Assembly (NCBI RefSeq): GCF_024305175.1
Contig: NZ_JAMWYY010000018.1
Coordinates: 1 to 55,605, forward strand
Origin: Flavobacterium sp.
GTDB lineage: Bacteria; Bacteroidota; Bacteroidia; Flavobacteriales; Flavobacteriaceae
Direction of reading: 5' to 3'
DNA length: 55,605 nt
Program-made: the position numbers and the translations under genes
Notes under the pieces: generated by a model
What the model saw: only the letters and a program-made list of their open reading frames with translations
Told to the model about the DNA's origin: nothing
Database searches by the model: none
Shown: positions 8,459-15,638 of the stretch, piece by piece
How positions within the stretch are numbered: position 1 is the first letter of the stretch
Layout: every line of letters begins with the position of its first letter

Positions 8459-9088
8459 TTAGTCACAATCCCATATAAAGCGGGCAGTTTCATATTTCAT
8501 ATCGGTATAATCAAAATGCCACCACTCGTGGGGATAAGGGCTAAAGCCTGCCTTTTGCATTATGCGGCGCAGCAGCCTGCGGTTCTTTTTTGCTTCTTTA
8601 GATATACCATCTGCAACATAATGCGACCTTTCGGTAAATTCGTCAAAGCCGCTGCCCATATCCAGTACATTACCTTCGGCATCTGCCAGTGTTATATCTA
8701 CAGCAGCGCCACGGTTATGATTACTGCCTTTGCCCGGTTTTGCCACATAGCGCGGGTCGTTTACTATTTCAAACATCTTAAACTGTAACGGGTATGGCCT
8801 GTAGCAATCATAAATAACAAGCTGAAGGTTTTTCTCTTTTGCCAGCAGGTTTGCTTTTTTAAGTGCAGCGGCCACCTCTGGGCGCAGGTAACATTTGGCG
8901 CAGGGGTACAGTTTTTGGTGCATAAAGTTAGCTGTATCGGCATAGGCCATCCTGTTTTGTATGCCCTCAGCCTCAAGATTAACCCTTACAAATCCTGCCT
9001 GCTCATTTTGAATGGTATCCTGTGCTGTTGCAAATGCTGAAACACAACAAAATAGTACTGAAAAAATATAGTTAAATGCATTTTTCAT
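8459..9088 (-). CDS. D-alanyl-D-alanine dipeptidase, VanX/DdpX family
   Basis: A 209-residue M15-family zinc peptidase with a signal peptide (cleavage near FATAQ) and therefore probably periplasmic. The zinc ligands and catalytic residues are seen in SNHNRGAAVDITLAD (SxHxxGxAxD) and HEWWHFDY (ExxH). VanX-type enzymes cleave D-Ala-D-Ala; in Gram-negative bacteria they recycle dipeptide from peptidoglycan. No vanH or ligase lies nearby, so a recycling rather than glycopeptide-resistance role is inferred. Monocistronic in appearance, flanked by the exonuclease gene downstream and an unrelated small gene upstream. Confidence 0.92.
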   Translation of the reverse strand: MKNAFNYIFSVLFCCVSAFATAQDTIQNEQAGFVRVNLEAEGIQNRMAYADTANFMHQKLYPCAKCYLRPEVAAALKKANLLAKEKNLQLVIYDCYRPYPLQFKMFEIVNDPRYVAKPGKGSNHNRGAAVDITLADAEGNVLDMGSGFDEFTERSHYVADGISKEAKKNRRLLRRIMQKAGFSPYPHEWWHFDYTDMKYETARFIWDCD

Positions 9089-9100
9089 ACGGCTTCAAAT

Positions 9101-9132
9101 AAAAACAGGAACAACTTAAAAGATGTTCCTGT
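9101..9132 (-). terminator. Terminator downstream of the 9158-9460 gene
   Basis: ACAGGAACA (9105-9113) pairs with TGTTCCTGT (9124-9132). On the minus strand it is followed by TTTTTATTTG. It lies between the small protein gene and the dipeptidase gene, making them separate units. Confidence 0.75.
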
Positions 9133-9157
9133 ATGTGAAGTTATAGAATTTTTTCTG

Positions 9158-9460
9158 TTATTGGCTAATAAACCTTTCAATAATACTGTATTCGTTGCTT
9201 AACTCTACATAATAGCATCCACCCGGAATTTCAACATCAAGGTCGTCAATTTCAGGGTTGCTGTAGCCAAGCTGCTCCAACTCATGCCTTGTGTGCAGTA
9301 ATACCGGCTCATCACCAACATAGTAAAGATTTTCGTCAGATTTATTTATCTCAGAAATTTTGCCCGAAATACCATAGTCCATGGCATTATACATAAGCTC
9401 CTTTTCAAGCTCCTCTTCAGGGAGCGTATTAAGCCACAGCTTAAAGTCTTTAAGTTTCAT
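9158..9460 (-). CDS. Small acidic hypothetical protein
   Basis: A 100-residue soluble acidic protein (MKLKDFKLWLNTLPEEELEK at the N-terminus). It contains a conserved-looking GGCYYVELS strand and no signal peptide or membrane segment. I do not recognise the family. The start at 9460 is preferred over 9466, which adds only Met-Gln. A TATCTTTA element around 9519-9526 on the minus strand may be its promoter, and a hairpin terminator lies 26 bp past the stop, so it appears to be monocistronic. Confidence 0.6.
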   Translation of the reverse strand: MKLKDFKLWLNTLPEEELEKELMYNAMDYGISGKISEINKSDENLYYVGDEPVLLHTRHELEQLGYSNPEIDDLDVEIPGGCYYVELSNEYSIIERFISQ

Positions 9461-9611
9461 TTGCAAATAGTTATTAGTTATTTAAGGTATTGGCTTGGGG
9501 AGCCATTTATCTGACGGTAAAGATAAATATTATAATATTATGTTAACACAATTGCGTTAAATTTTTTTTATAACAACTACAAATTCAAAAAAATATAACA
9601 TTTACAGGCAT

Positions 9612-9619
9612 TACTTTTG
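9612..9619 (+). promoter_or_regulatory. Promoter -7 element for the small membrane protein gene
   Basis: TACTTTTG is a full TAnnTTTG match, 60 bp before the ATG at 9679. The region 9467-9611 is AT-rich without a recognisable gene. Confidence 0.5.
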
Positions 9620-9678
9620 CACTCTAAATTCCAATAAACAGGTTTTAGCGCCGTTATAGTACTAATTTGTACATAAAA

Positions 9679-9978
9679 ATGAGCAAACTCGATTACAAAC
9701 ATACCGCATTTCACATCCTGATAGCCATCTATTTTATATGGCTTGCTGTTACCGGCACGTTAATAGTGATGGCTCTTATCAACCTTTATGATACCGGCAA
9801 CACCAGCCTTAACCCTGCTTTTACAGCCATGCTGCTGTTAAACCTGGTTATGGGAACGGTACTTTTTGCTGTAATAAGACTTTTTAAAAACCGTACACTG
9901 CTGGGCAAAGTGGTAAAATACAGCTACGTTTTTATGGCAGGAACCTGCCTTACCACCATGCTCATGATACGCCACTAA
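9679..9978 (+). CDS. Small three-helix membrane protein
   Basis: A 99-residue integral membrane protein with three predicted transmembrane helices (about residues 9-32, 46-67 and 75-95) joined by short polar loops, beginning MSKLDYKHTAF. No family was recognised and no catalytic motif is visible. The longer ORF from 9667 adds four residues; MSKLD is the more natural start. It stands alone behind a good TAnnTTTG promoter and in front of a hairpin, so it is a single-gene unit of unknown role. Confidence 0.6.
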   Translation: MSKLDYKHTAFHILIAIYFIWLAVTGTLIVMALINLYDTGNTSLNPAFTAMLLLNLVMGTVLFAVIRLFKNRTLLGKVVKYSYVFMAGTCLTTMLMIRH

Positions 9979-9980
9979 AA

Positions 9981-10015
9981 AAAGAAACCGTTACAGTTAT
10001 TACTGCAACGGTTCC
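9981..10015. terminator. Hairpin after the small membrane protein gene
   Basis: AACCGTTACAGT and ACTGCAACGGTT pair with one mismatch. The T-run is on the minus-strand side, where no gene is seen, so a role as plus-strand terminator is only moderately supported. Confidence 0.5.
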
Positions 10016-10167
10016 TAATAACCAAAATTTATAACCTTAAAACTCACTAAACGTTACATCATTAAGATGTTATAGAAATAAAAAGGTTGCGTGTATTGAG
10101 CAGAAATGTTTTTTATGTAAAAATAGCGCTCCGTACCAAATTGTAAGGAAGTTACATCTGTATACCG

Positions 10168-10175
10168 TATATTTG
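10168..10175 (+). promoter_or_regulatory. Promoter -7 element for the DUF493-DUF4290-murA operon
   Basis: TATATTTG fits TAnnTTTG exactly. It overlaps the nominal upstream ATG at 10173, which argues for translation from 10197 or 10191. A TTG at 10141-10143 lies 24 bp upstream, one base more than the usual spacer. Confidence 0.55.
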
Positions 10176-10196
10176 CCTTACTATACCCAAATGATA

Positions 10197-10481
10197 ATGG
10201 ATAAAAAAAGCGAGGAATTTTACGAAAGGCTAAAGCAGGAACTGATAGCGTCAACACTGTGGCCTGCCGAATATTTATTTAAATTTATTGTACCTACCGA
10301 CCAAAACAAGATATTACAGGTAGAAGATGCTTTTAACGGCATGGGTGCCGTAATAGAAACCACACAATCTAAAAAAGGCACCTATACAAGCGTTTCTGTT
10401 AATGTGCGTATGCAGAGTGCGCAGGCGGTAATAGACAAATATATAGAGCTTTCTTCTGTTGAAGGCATAATTTCACTTTAA
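10197..10481 (+). CDS. DUF493 family protein (YbeD-like)
   Basis: A 94-residue small soluble protein of the DUF493 family: FYERLKQELIASTLWPAEYLFKFIVP, the KIL..EDAF segment and SVSVNVRMQSAQAVIDKY form the ferredoxin-like pattern of YbeD. The family's function is poorly defined; an ACT-like regulatory fold is known. ATG 10197 is chosen because the promoter -7 element covers the earlier ATG at 10173; 10191 is a possible alternative. It leads an operon with the DUF4290 gene 11 bp downstream and murA after that. Confidence 0.85.
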   Translation: MDKKSEEFYERLKQELIASTLWPAEYLFKFIVPTDQNKILQVEDAFNGMGAVIETTQSKKGTYTSVSVNVRMQSAQAVIDKYIELSSVEGIISL

Positions 10482-10492
10482 AAACAACAATA

Positions 10493-11197
10493 ATGCATCA
10501 TAACCCTGAAGAAGCAGTTAACCATCTGGAATATAACAGCGAGAGGACACACCTTATAATACCCGAATATGGCAGGCACCTGCAAAAACTGATAGACCAG
10601 GCATCAGCCATAGAAGACCGTGAGGAGCGTAATAAAGCTGCCAGGTATATAATTTCTGTAATGGGTAACCTTAACCCGCACCTGCGCGACGTGCCTGATT
10701 TTCAGCACAAGCTGTGGGACCAGATCTTTATAATGTCAGATTTCAGGCTTGATGTAGATTCGCCCTACCCTAAACCATCGCGCGAGATGCTGGAACAAAA
10801 GCCGGACAGGCTTAAGTACCCCCAAAACTTCCCTAAATACCGCTTTTACGGCAACAATATAACAGGGATGATAGAGGTTGCCAACCAGTGGGAAGATGGC
10901 GAACTGAAAAATGCGCTTATTATGGTTATTGCCAACCACATGAAAAAGTCGTACCTGAGCTGGAACAAAGATACCGTGAAGGACGAGGTTATTTTTGAGC
11001 ACCTGCTCGAACTCTCGGGTGGCAAAATAAACCTGCTTAAAACAGATGAAGAGCTTTCTACCTCATCAGACCTGATGAAGGTTAACAAAAAAGTGAGCAA
11101 TAAGGCACAGTACAATACCGGCACAGGGGGCAAGCAAAAAATGCACAGAAGCAGTGCCGGGGGCAAAAACAACCAGAACAAGAACCGTAAATCATAA
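10493..11197 (+). CDS. DUF4290 domain protein
   Basis: A 234-residue soluble protein of the Bacteroidota-specific DUF4290 family. The family region covers about residues 10-185 (LEYNSERTHLIIPEYGRHLQ, MGNLNPHLRDVPDFQHKLWDQ, FPKYRFYGNNI). The last 40 residues are a low-complexity, strongly basic tail rich in Lys, Asn and Gly that looks disordered and could bind nucleic acid. Function is unknown. Its fixed position before murA in this phylum suggests a link to envelope synthesis, but this is only genomic context. Gap to murA is 34 bp. Confidence 0.85.
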   Translation: MHHNPEEAVNHLEYNSERTHLIIPEYGRHLQKLIDQASAIEDREERNKAARYIISVMGNLNPHLRDVPDFQHKLWDQIFIMSDFRLDVDSPYPKPSREMLEQKPDRLKYPQNFPKYRFYGNNITGMIEVANQWEDGELKNALIMVIANHMKKSYLSWNKDTVKDEVIFEHLLELSGGKINLLKTDEELSTSSDLMKVNKKVSNKAQYNTGTGGKQKMHRSSAGGKNNQNKNRKS

Positions 11198-11231
11198 GAT
11201 ACATCTATAAAATCACATTTCTGTAAACGGC

Positions 11232-12542
11232 ATGGGAACATTTAAAATTGAAGGAGGAACAAAACTAAGCGGTGAGATTACCCCACAGGGAGCCAAAAAC
11301 GAAGCATTACAGGTATTATGCACTGTTTTGCTTACACCCGAAAAGGTAACAATTACCAATATTCCTGATATAATAGACGTTAATAAACTAATAACACTAC
11401 TGCAAAACCTGGGGGTTAAAACAGAAAAAATTGCACACGGTGCCTATACATTCCAGGCAGATAAAGTAAACCTTGCCTACCTTGAATCAGAAGCTTTTAA
11501 AAATGAAGGTAAGGCTCTGCGCGGCTCTATAATGATTGTAGGCCCGCTGTTGGCGCGTTTCGGCAAGGGTTACATACCAAAACCCGGGGGCGATAAAATT
11601 GGCCGCCGCAGGCTTGATACCCACTTTGAAGGTTTTATAAACCTGGGGGCTAAATTCCGATACAATAAAGAAGATTATTTTTACGGCGTAGAGGCCGACA
11701 GGCTTAAAGGCGCTTATATGCTGCTTGACGAAGCATCTGTTACCGGAACTGCCAATATTGTAATGGCAGCCGTTCTTGCCGAAGGCAAAACCACCATTTA
11801 TAATGCCGCATGCGAGCCTTATTTGCAACAGCTTTGCAAGATGCTGAACAGTATGGGGGCTAAAATTACGGGTATAGGGTCTAACCTTTTAGAAATTGAA
11901 GGTGTAGATAAACTGGGCGGATGCGAGCACAGGATATTGCCCGATATGATTGAAATAGGGAGCTGGATAGGACTTGCTGCCATGACACAGAGTGAAATAA
12001 CTATAAAAAATGTAAGCTGGGAGAATTTAGGCATTATTCCTAATACGTTCCGTAAGCTTGGTATTACAATAGAGAGGCGTGGTGGTGATATTTACATACC
12101 TGCACACACCGAGGGCTATGAAATACAGAATTACATAGACGGTTCTATACTTACCATTGCAGATGCGCCATGGCCCGGTTTTACGCCCGACCTGCTGAGC
12201 ATTGTTCTGGTAGTGGCGACACAGGCACGCGGCAGTGTGCTCATCCACCAGAAAATGTTTGAAAGCCGACTGTTCTTTACAGACAGGCTTATAGATATGG
12301 GTGCCAAGATAATATTATGCGACCCACACAGGGCCACAGTAATAGGGCACGACTTTAAATCGCAGCTTAAAGGCATCCACATGTCATCGCCTGATATACG
12401 TGCAGGGGTATCACTTTTAATTGCAGCACTTTCGGCTAAAGGCACGAGCATTATACAGAATGGTGAGCAGATAGACCGTGGTTATGAAAGGATTGACGAA
12501 AGGCTTAAAGCACTAGGTGCAAAAATTGAGAGAATCGATTAA
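11232..12542 (+). CDS. murA: UDP-N-acetylglucosamine 1-carboxyvinyltransferase
   Basis: First committed step of peptidoglycan precursor synthesis: transfers enolpyruvate from PEP to UDP-GlcNAc in the cytosol. The 436-residue protein has the conserved Lys22-Asn23 pair (PQGAKNEAL) and the late catalytic aspartate in WPGFTPDLLS. The active-site loop reads PGGDKIGRRRLD, with Asp121 in place of the cysteine (Cys115 in E. coli) alkylated by fosfomycin. The Asp form is active but insensitive to fosfomycin in other bacteria such as mycobacteria and chlamydiae. Third gene of the DUF493-DUF4290-murA operon; a small membrane-anchored protein follows 11 bp later. Confidence 0.97.
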   Translation: MGTFKIEGGTKLSGEITPQGAKNEALQVLCTVLLTPEKVTITNIPDIIDVNKLITLLQNLGVKTEKIAHGAYTFQADKVNLAYLESEAFKNEGKALRGSIMIVGPLLARFGKGYIPKPGGDKIGRRRLDTHFEGFINLGAKFRYNKEDYFYGVEADRLKGAYMLLDEASVTGTANIVMAAVLAEGKTTIYNAACEPYLQQLCKMLNSMGAKITGIGSNLLEIEGVDKLGGCEHRILPDMIEIGSWIGLAAMTQSEITIKNVSWENLGIIPNTFRKLGITIERRGGDIYIPAHTEGYEIQNYIDGSILTIADAPWPGFTPDLLSIVLVVATQARGSVLIHQKMFESRLFFTDRLIDMGAKIILCDPHRATVIGHDFKSQLKGIHMSSPDIRAGVSLLIAALSAKGTSIIQNGEQIDRGYERIDERLKALGAKIERID

Positions 12543-12553
12543 AATATCTTGAC

Positions 12554-12961
12554 ATGGAGTATCATATAAAAGGAATTCCGGTAAGCGAAGAAGCCTATAA
12601 TGATTACAGGCGCAAACGCAAAAAAAGACGCAACATTATATTACTTGTGGTGGTCTTTAAAGTTGTGATTGCAATTGCAGCTATCCTGTTTTTTTATTTT
12701 ACTGCCAAAAATGTTGTTAAAGATAGTAATGTTATTGTAGAAGCGCATGAAGCTATTTATGATAATGAAGAGGTTCTTACAGCTACAGGTGGAATAGTAA
12801 AAGTGAATATTATGAACTCCACAATTGATATTGATGCTTTTAGCGGTGATGCCGAATTTGACATTGAGGTGGTTGGCGAAGAAAAAAACGTTAATGTACA
12901 CCTTCATCTTTCCCAAACACGTGATGGCTGGGAAGCTGATGAGATATCTATAGAAGAATAA
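12554..12961 (+). CDS. Membrane-anchored small protein, possibly Coa1-like
   Basis: A 135-residue protein: a basic cytosolic head (YRRKRKKRRN, about 19-28), one transmembrane helix (about 29-50) and an external domain of about 80 residues. That domain starts with a helix and ends in strands (FDIEVVGEEKNVNVHLHLSQ, then GWEADEISIEE). The pattern resembles the TIM21/Coa1-type domain seen in cytochrome oxidase assembly proteins, but similarity is weak and this is a guess. It lies 11 bp after murA, so it is probably co-transcribed. Followed by a large compound hairpin. Confidence 0.6.
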   Translation: MEYHIKGIPVSEEAYNDYRRKRKKRRNIILLVVVFKVVIAIAAILFFYFTAKNVVKDSNVIVEAHEAIYDNEEVLTATGGIVKVNIMNSTIDIDAFSGDAEFDIEVVGEEKNVNVHLHLSQTRDGWEADEISIEE

Positions 12962-12963
12962 AT

Positions 12964-13087
12964 AATAAAGGCCGGCACAAAAAGTTCCATTTCGAGCGGA
13001 ATAACATGAAGTCGGGGAAATCTCAAACATTTTTAGATTTCTCCGCAATGTCGAAATGGAAAATATATTTTTGTGCCGGCCTTATTT
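12964..13087. terminator. Compound terminator hairpin with a nested palindrome
   Basis: Outer arms GGCCGGCACAAAAA (12970-12983) and TTTTTGTGCCGGCC (13068-13081) are perfectly complementary over 14 bp, with A- and T-rich flanks on both sides, as in a bidirectional terminator. The loop is not short but holds an 80-bp element with its own stems. It lies between the convergent murA operon and the first DUF5686 gene. Confidence 0.7.
12985..13061. repeat. REP-like palindromic element inside the terminator
   Basis: TTCCATTTCGA (12985-12995) pairs with TCGAAATGGAA (13051-13061), and GAAATCT (13017-13023) with AGATTTC (13035-13041). The CATTTCGAGCGGA...AGATTTCTCC...TCGAAATG layout resembles the interspersed palindromes I recall from flavobacterial genomes; only one copy was noticed in this window. 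Repeat status is therefore inferred. Confidence 0.5.
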
Positions 13088-13098
13088 TATGTGCTATC

Positions 13099-15579
13099 TT
13101 AATCTACTATATCAAGAAACTTTAGCCCGAACATTATTCCGTCTGTACTAAAGCCACCCTGATAGGCACGTACATAATCTATACGCAGCATCCTGAACTT
13201 ACCGAAGCCAATGTTATCAAAACCTGCCGTAAATTCCTGATAAGGTTTAAAATCAGGTGTACTTATCTGGTGGTAGCCTACCACAAGATTCCATTGCAGC
13301 TTGTTCAGTAGCGGTATCTTATTCATTATATAGCCGTTAAAGTTATGTTCGGCATGCAGCTCAAAATAACTGTCGTTGGTACTGTGGCTGTAGTATGGCA
13401 GCAGGTTGAACGATGTCAGGTTTTGCTGGCCGTTATACACATGCGTCTGGTTCCCGTTAAAGTGCTTATAGTCTATAAAGGCAATTTCTTCTGCATTAAA
13501 AAACTTAGCTGCTCCGGCATTAATACCAAATTCACCTTTGTTACCAAGTGTCCTGCTGTAAGCAGTGCGTGCCGCTACAAAGTCATATTCAAAATTACTT
13601 TCGCTTGCTGCAAATGCTTTTTCATATTGAAGCGTTATTGCGGGGTACTTACCACTCCTTACCGGTACTTTACCATCAGGCCTCGTTATGTATTTTTCAC
13701 CAAAACGGATAGTAGCAAATACATTTGCTTTCATCAGGTCGTGCTTTTCAAAGAATAGCCCTTCATCATCAGCGCTCAAAGGATTGTTAGAAGTATAAGG
13801 CTCGTCGTCTTTAATAAGTACATAATCTGTATTATTGGTAAGCGCCCTGCGGCGTGTATATTCTAAGCTACCACTTGCAAAAAGACCTGTAATAATATTT
13901 TGCTGGTACTGCGCCTTGGCAAAAGTGTTATCATACAGCTTCATATAATTGTCTTTAAAGAACAAAGTGCTTACTGTATTTACCAGCTCTGATATAGGTT
14001 CTCTCTGGTTGAACTGCTGTGCTTCGCTGCCTCCCCAAACAAAAAGCGTAGCGTTATTAATGCGGTTAAAACGGTGTGTGAACCTGCCTATTACACGAAG
14101 CCTGTCTTCTGCTATACCGTAATTAAAATAGGAACCGATATAAGTAGACTTACCACTTTCTTCATCATATTTACTGAATGTAAGGTTGGTGTTAAAATTC
14201 CATCCCTGTACTGTATTAAAGCCGATGTTAGACAAGCCTAAAAGCCCGTCGTAGCTGTAGCGGGTGTTTTTTTGTGAGTTTCTGTATGTATATCCGGTAA
14301 GTATATCGGTTACTTTAAATTTATTATACTTCCTGTCGATGGAGTCAAGGTAAGCCGGAGATTTTTCTACAGCTTGTATGCTGTCTTTCTTAACATAATC
14401 GGTTACCTCTTCCTGTGTAAGCGGAACAGGCCTCATGGCATTCCAGTACAACGAATCTTTCTTGTTAGAGTCTTCTTCTATATAAACAATCTCTTTACCA
14501 AAAGTGCCTTTTTCGAACTTGTCTTTAAAGTCATAATTGGTATAAATATGGGTAAATGTCCCGGTTATGGTTATACCGAAAAGCCCTGCCTTAAAATCAA
14601 ATATCTGCGAGTTTTTAGCCCACAGCCTGTTGTTGGAATTGTAGCTAAAGTTCTGCTTAAGGTTAAGGGTTTCCAAAATGGGCTGTTGCATGCGGTATCC
14701 TTTAATACCTACATCTATAGCAGAGATAGCCCAACTGTTCTCTACAATATAGATATAGCCTTCAAAAACAGGCTCTTTATCCCTTTTCGGGGTAATTTTT
14801 ATTTTATTTATCTGGGTTTCGTTCTCATCAAAAAAGCTGCCCTCAAAAGTAAACTTATAGTAATTAAAGGCATTATCTGCCAATGGTGATACCATATTTA
14901 CGTTGAACGGGACATAGTTAGCATAGAAATTGTAGAATGTGCCTAACGCGGTATTATAGCTGAAACCATTATCGTTACCGCTTATTTTAGAGGCCACTAC
15001 CCTTTCTTTTAAATTATTGGGCTGCTCAAAAGTAATTTCGGAAACAGTCTCTGAAAGGTAAATGATACCGCTCCCCGTACTGTCAAGCACCGCTTCGGCT
15101 TCCTCCTTAACCTTTATACCCATAATCTTGTCGGGTACATCTTTAACCCTTAATAGCCCTTTAGAATAAAAATCGGCTGTAAACTTCCCTGTCTTAGAAA
15201 AGTTTTCTTTCTTATTTGCTATTGCTTTCCGCATTATGGCAATCGCAGGGTTCTCTTTATTAGATACTACCACCTCGCTAAGCTGGTAACTTTCATCTTT
15301 AAGTACTACGTTTAGAGTGTGTGGCAGCGATTGCGCAGTAACCACCGCACGATACGTTTTATAACCAATAGACTGAAACAGGAGTGTATAAGTACCGGGC
15401 TTTTTTACATTAAGCTCATATTCGCCGTTCTCATTGGCGTTGGTACCTGTATAAGTATCTGCTACGGTTATACTTACAAAAGGTACCGGCTCCCCGTTTG
15501 TATCGGTAATTTTACCCTTTATCTGGGCAAAGCCCACCGTAAAAAAAAACAGCGACAGTAAGGTAATGGTTTTTTGCAT
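13099..15579 (-). CDS. DUF5686 outer-membrane protein with CarboxypepD-like domain (copy 1)
   Basis: An 826-residue exported protein. A signal peptide (cleavage near VGFAQ) is followed by a carboxypeptidase-regulatory-like beta-sandwich (about 20-100: IKGKITDTNGEPVPFVSITV, GTYTLLFQSIGYKT) and then by the large DUF5686 region with repeated amphipathic strands to a C-terminal aromatic-rich end. The first domain is the one found at the start of SusC-type receptors; there is no plug domain. It probably forms a beta-barrel or barrel-associated surface protein of unknown substrate. It is the second of two tandem paralogues, 59 bp after copy 2 on the same strand. Confidence 0.85.
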   Translation of the reverse strand: MQKTITLLSLFFFTVGFAQIKGKITDTNGEPVPFVSITVADTYTGTNANENGEYELNVKKPGTYTLLFQSIGYKTYRAVVTAQSLPHTLNVVLKDESYQLSEVVVSNKENPAIAIMRKAIANKKENFSKTGKFTADFYSKGLLRVKDVPDKIMGIKVKEEAEAVLDSTGSGIIYLSETVSEITFEQPNNLKERVVASKISGNDNGFSYNTALGTFYNFYANYVPFNVNMVSPLADNAFNYYKFTFEGSFFDENETQINKIKITPKRDKEPVFEGYIYIVENSWAISAIDVGIKGYRMQQPILETLNLKQNFSYNSNNRLWAKNSQIFDFKAGLFGITITGTFTHIYTNYDFKDKFEKGTFGKEIVYIEEDSNKKDSLYWNAMRPVPLTQEEVTDYVKKDSIQAVEKSPAYLDSIDRKYNKFKVTDILTGYTYRNSQKNTRYSYDGLLGLSNIGFNTVQGWNFNTNLTFSKYDEESGKSTYIGSYFNYGIAEDRLRVIGRFTHRFNRINNATLFVWGGSEAQQFNQREPISELVNTVSTLFFKDNYMKLYDNTFAKAQYQQNIITGLFASGSLEYTRRRALTNNTDYVLIKDDEPYTSNNPLSADDEGLFFEKHDLMKANVFATIRFGEKYITRPDGKVPVRSGKYPAITLQYEKAFAASESNFEYDFVAARTAYSRTLGNKGEFGINAGAAKFFNAEEIAFIDYKHFNGNQTHVYNGQQNLTSFNLLPYYSHSTNDSYFELHAEHNFNGYIMNKIPLLNKLQWNLVVGYHQISTPDFKPYQEFTAGFDNIGFGKFRMLRIDYVRAYQGGFSTDGIMFGLKFLDIVD

Positions 15580-15638
15580 TGTGATTGTTTTATCGGGTTA
15601 CTTAAGTAATGACGATTTTTTTAATAGAATGGTTGCAT

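Noticed and set aside
10173..10196. Upstream start for the DUF493 gene
   Set aside because: The ATG lies within the predicted -7 promoter element, so it would not be in the mRNA.
14374..14889. 171-residue plus-strand ORF inside DUF5686 copy 1
   Set aside because: Shadow of the real gene; a parallel shadow occurs in copy 2 (17040-17399), as expected from shared codons.
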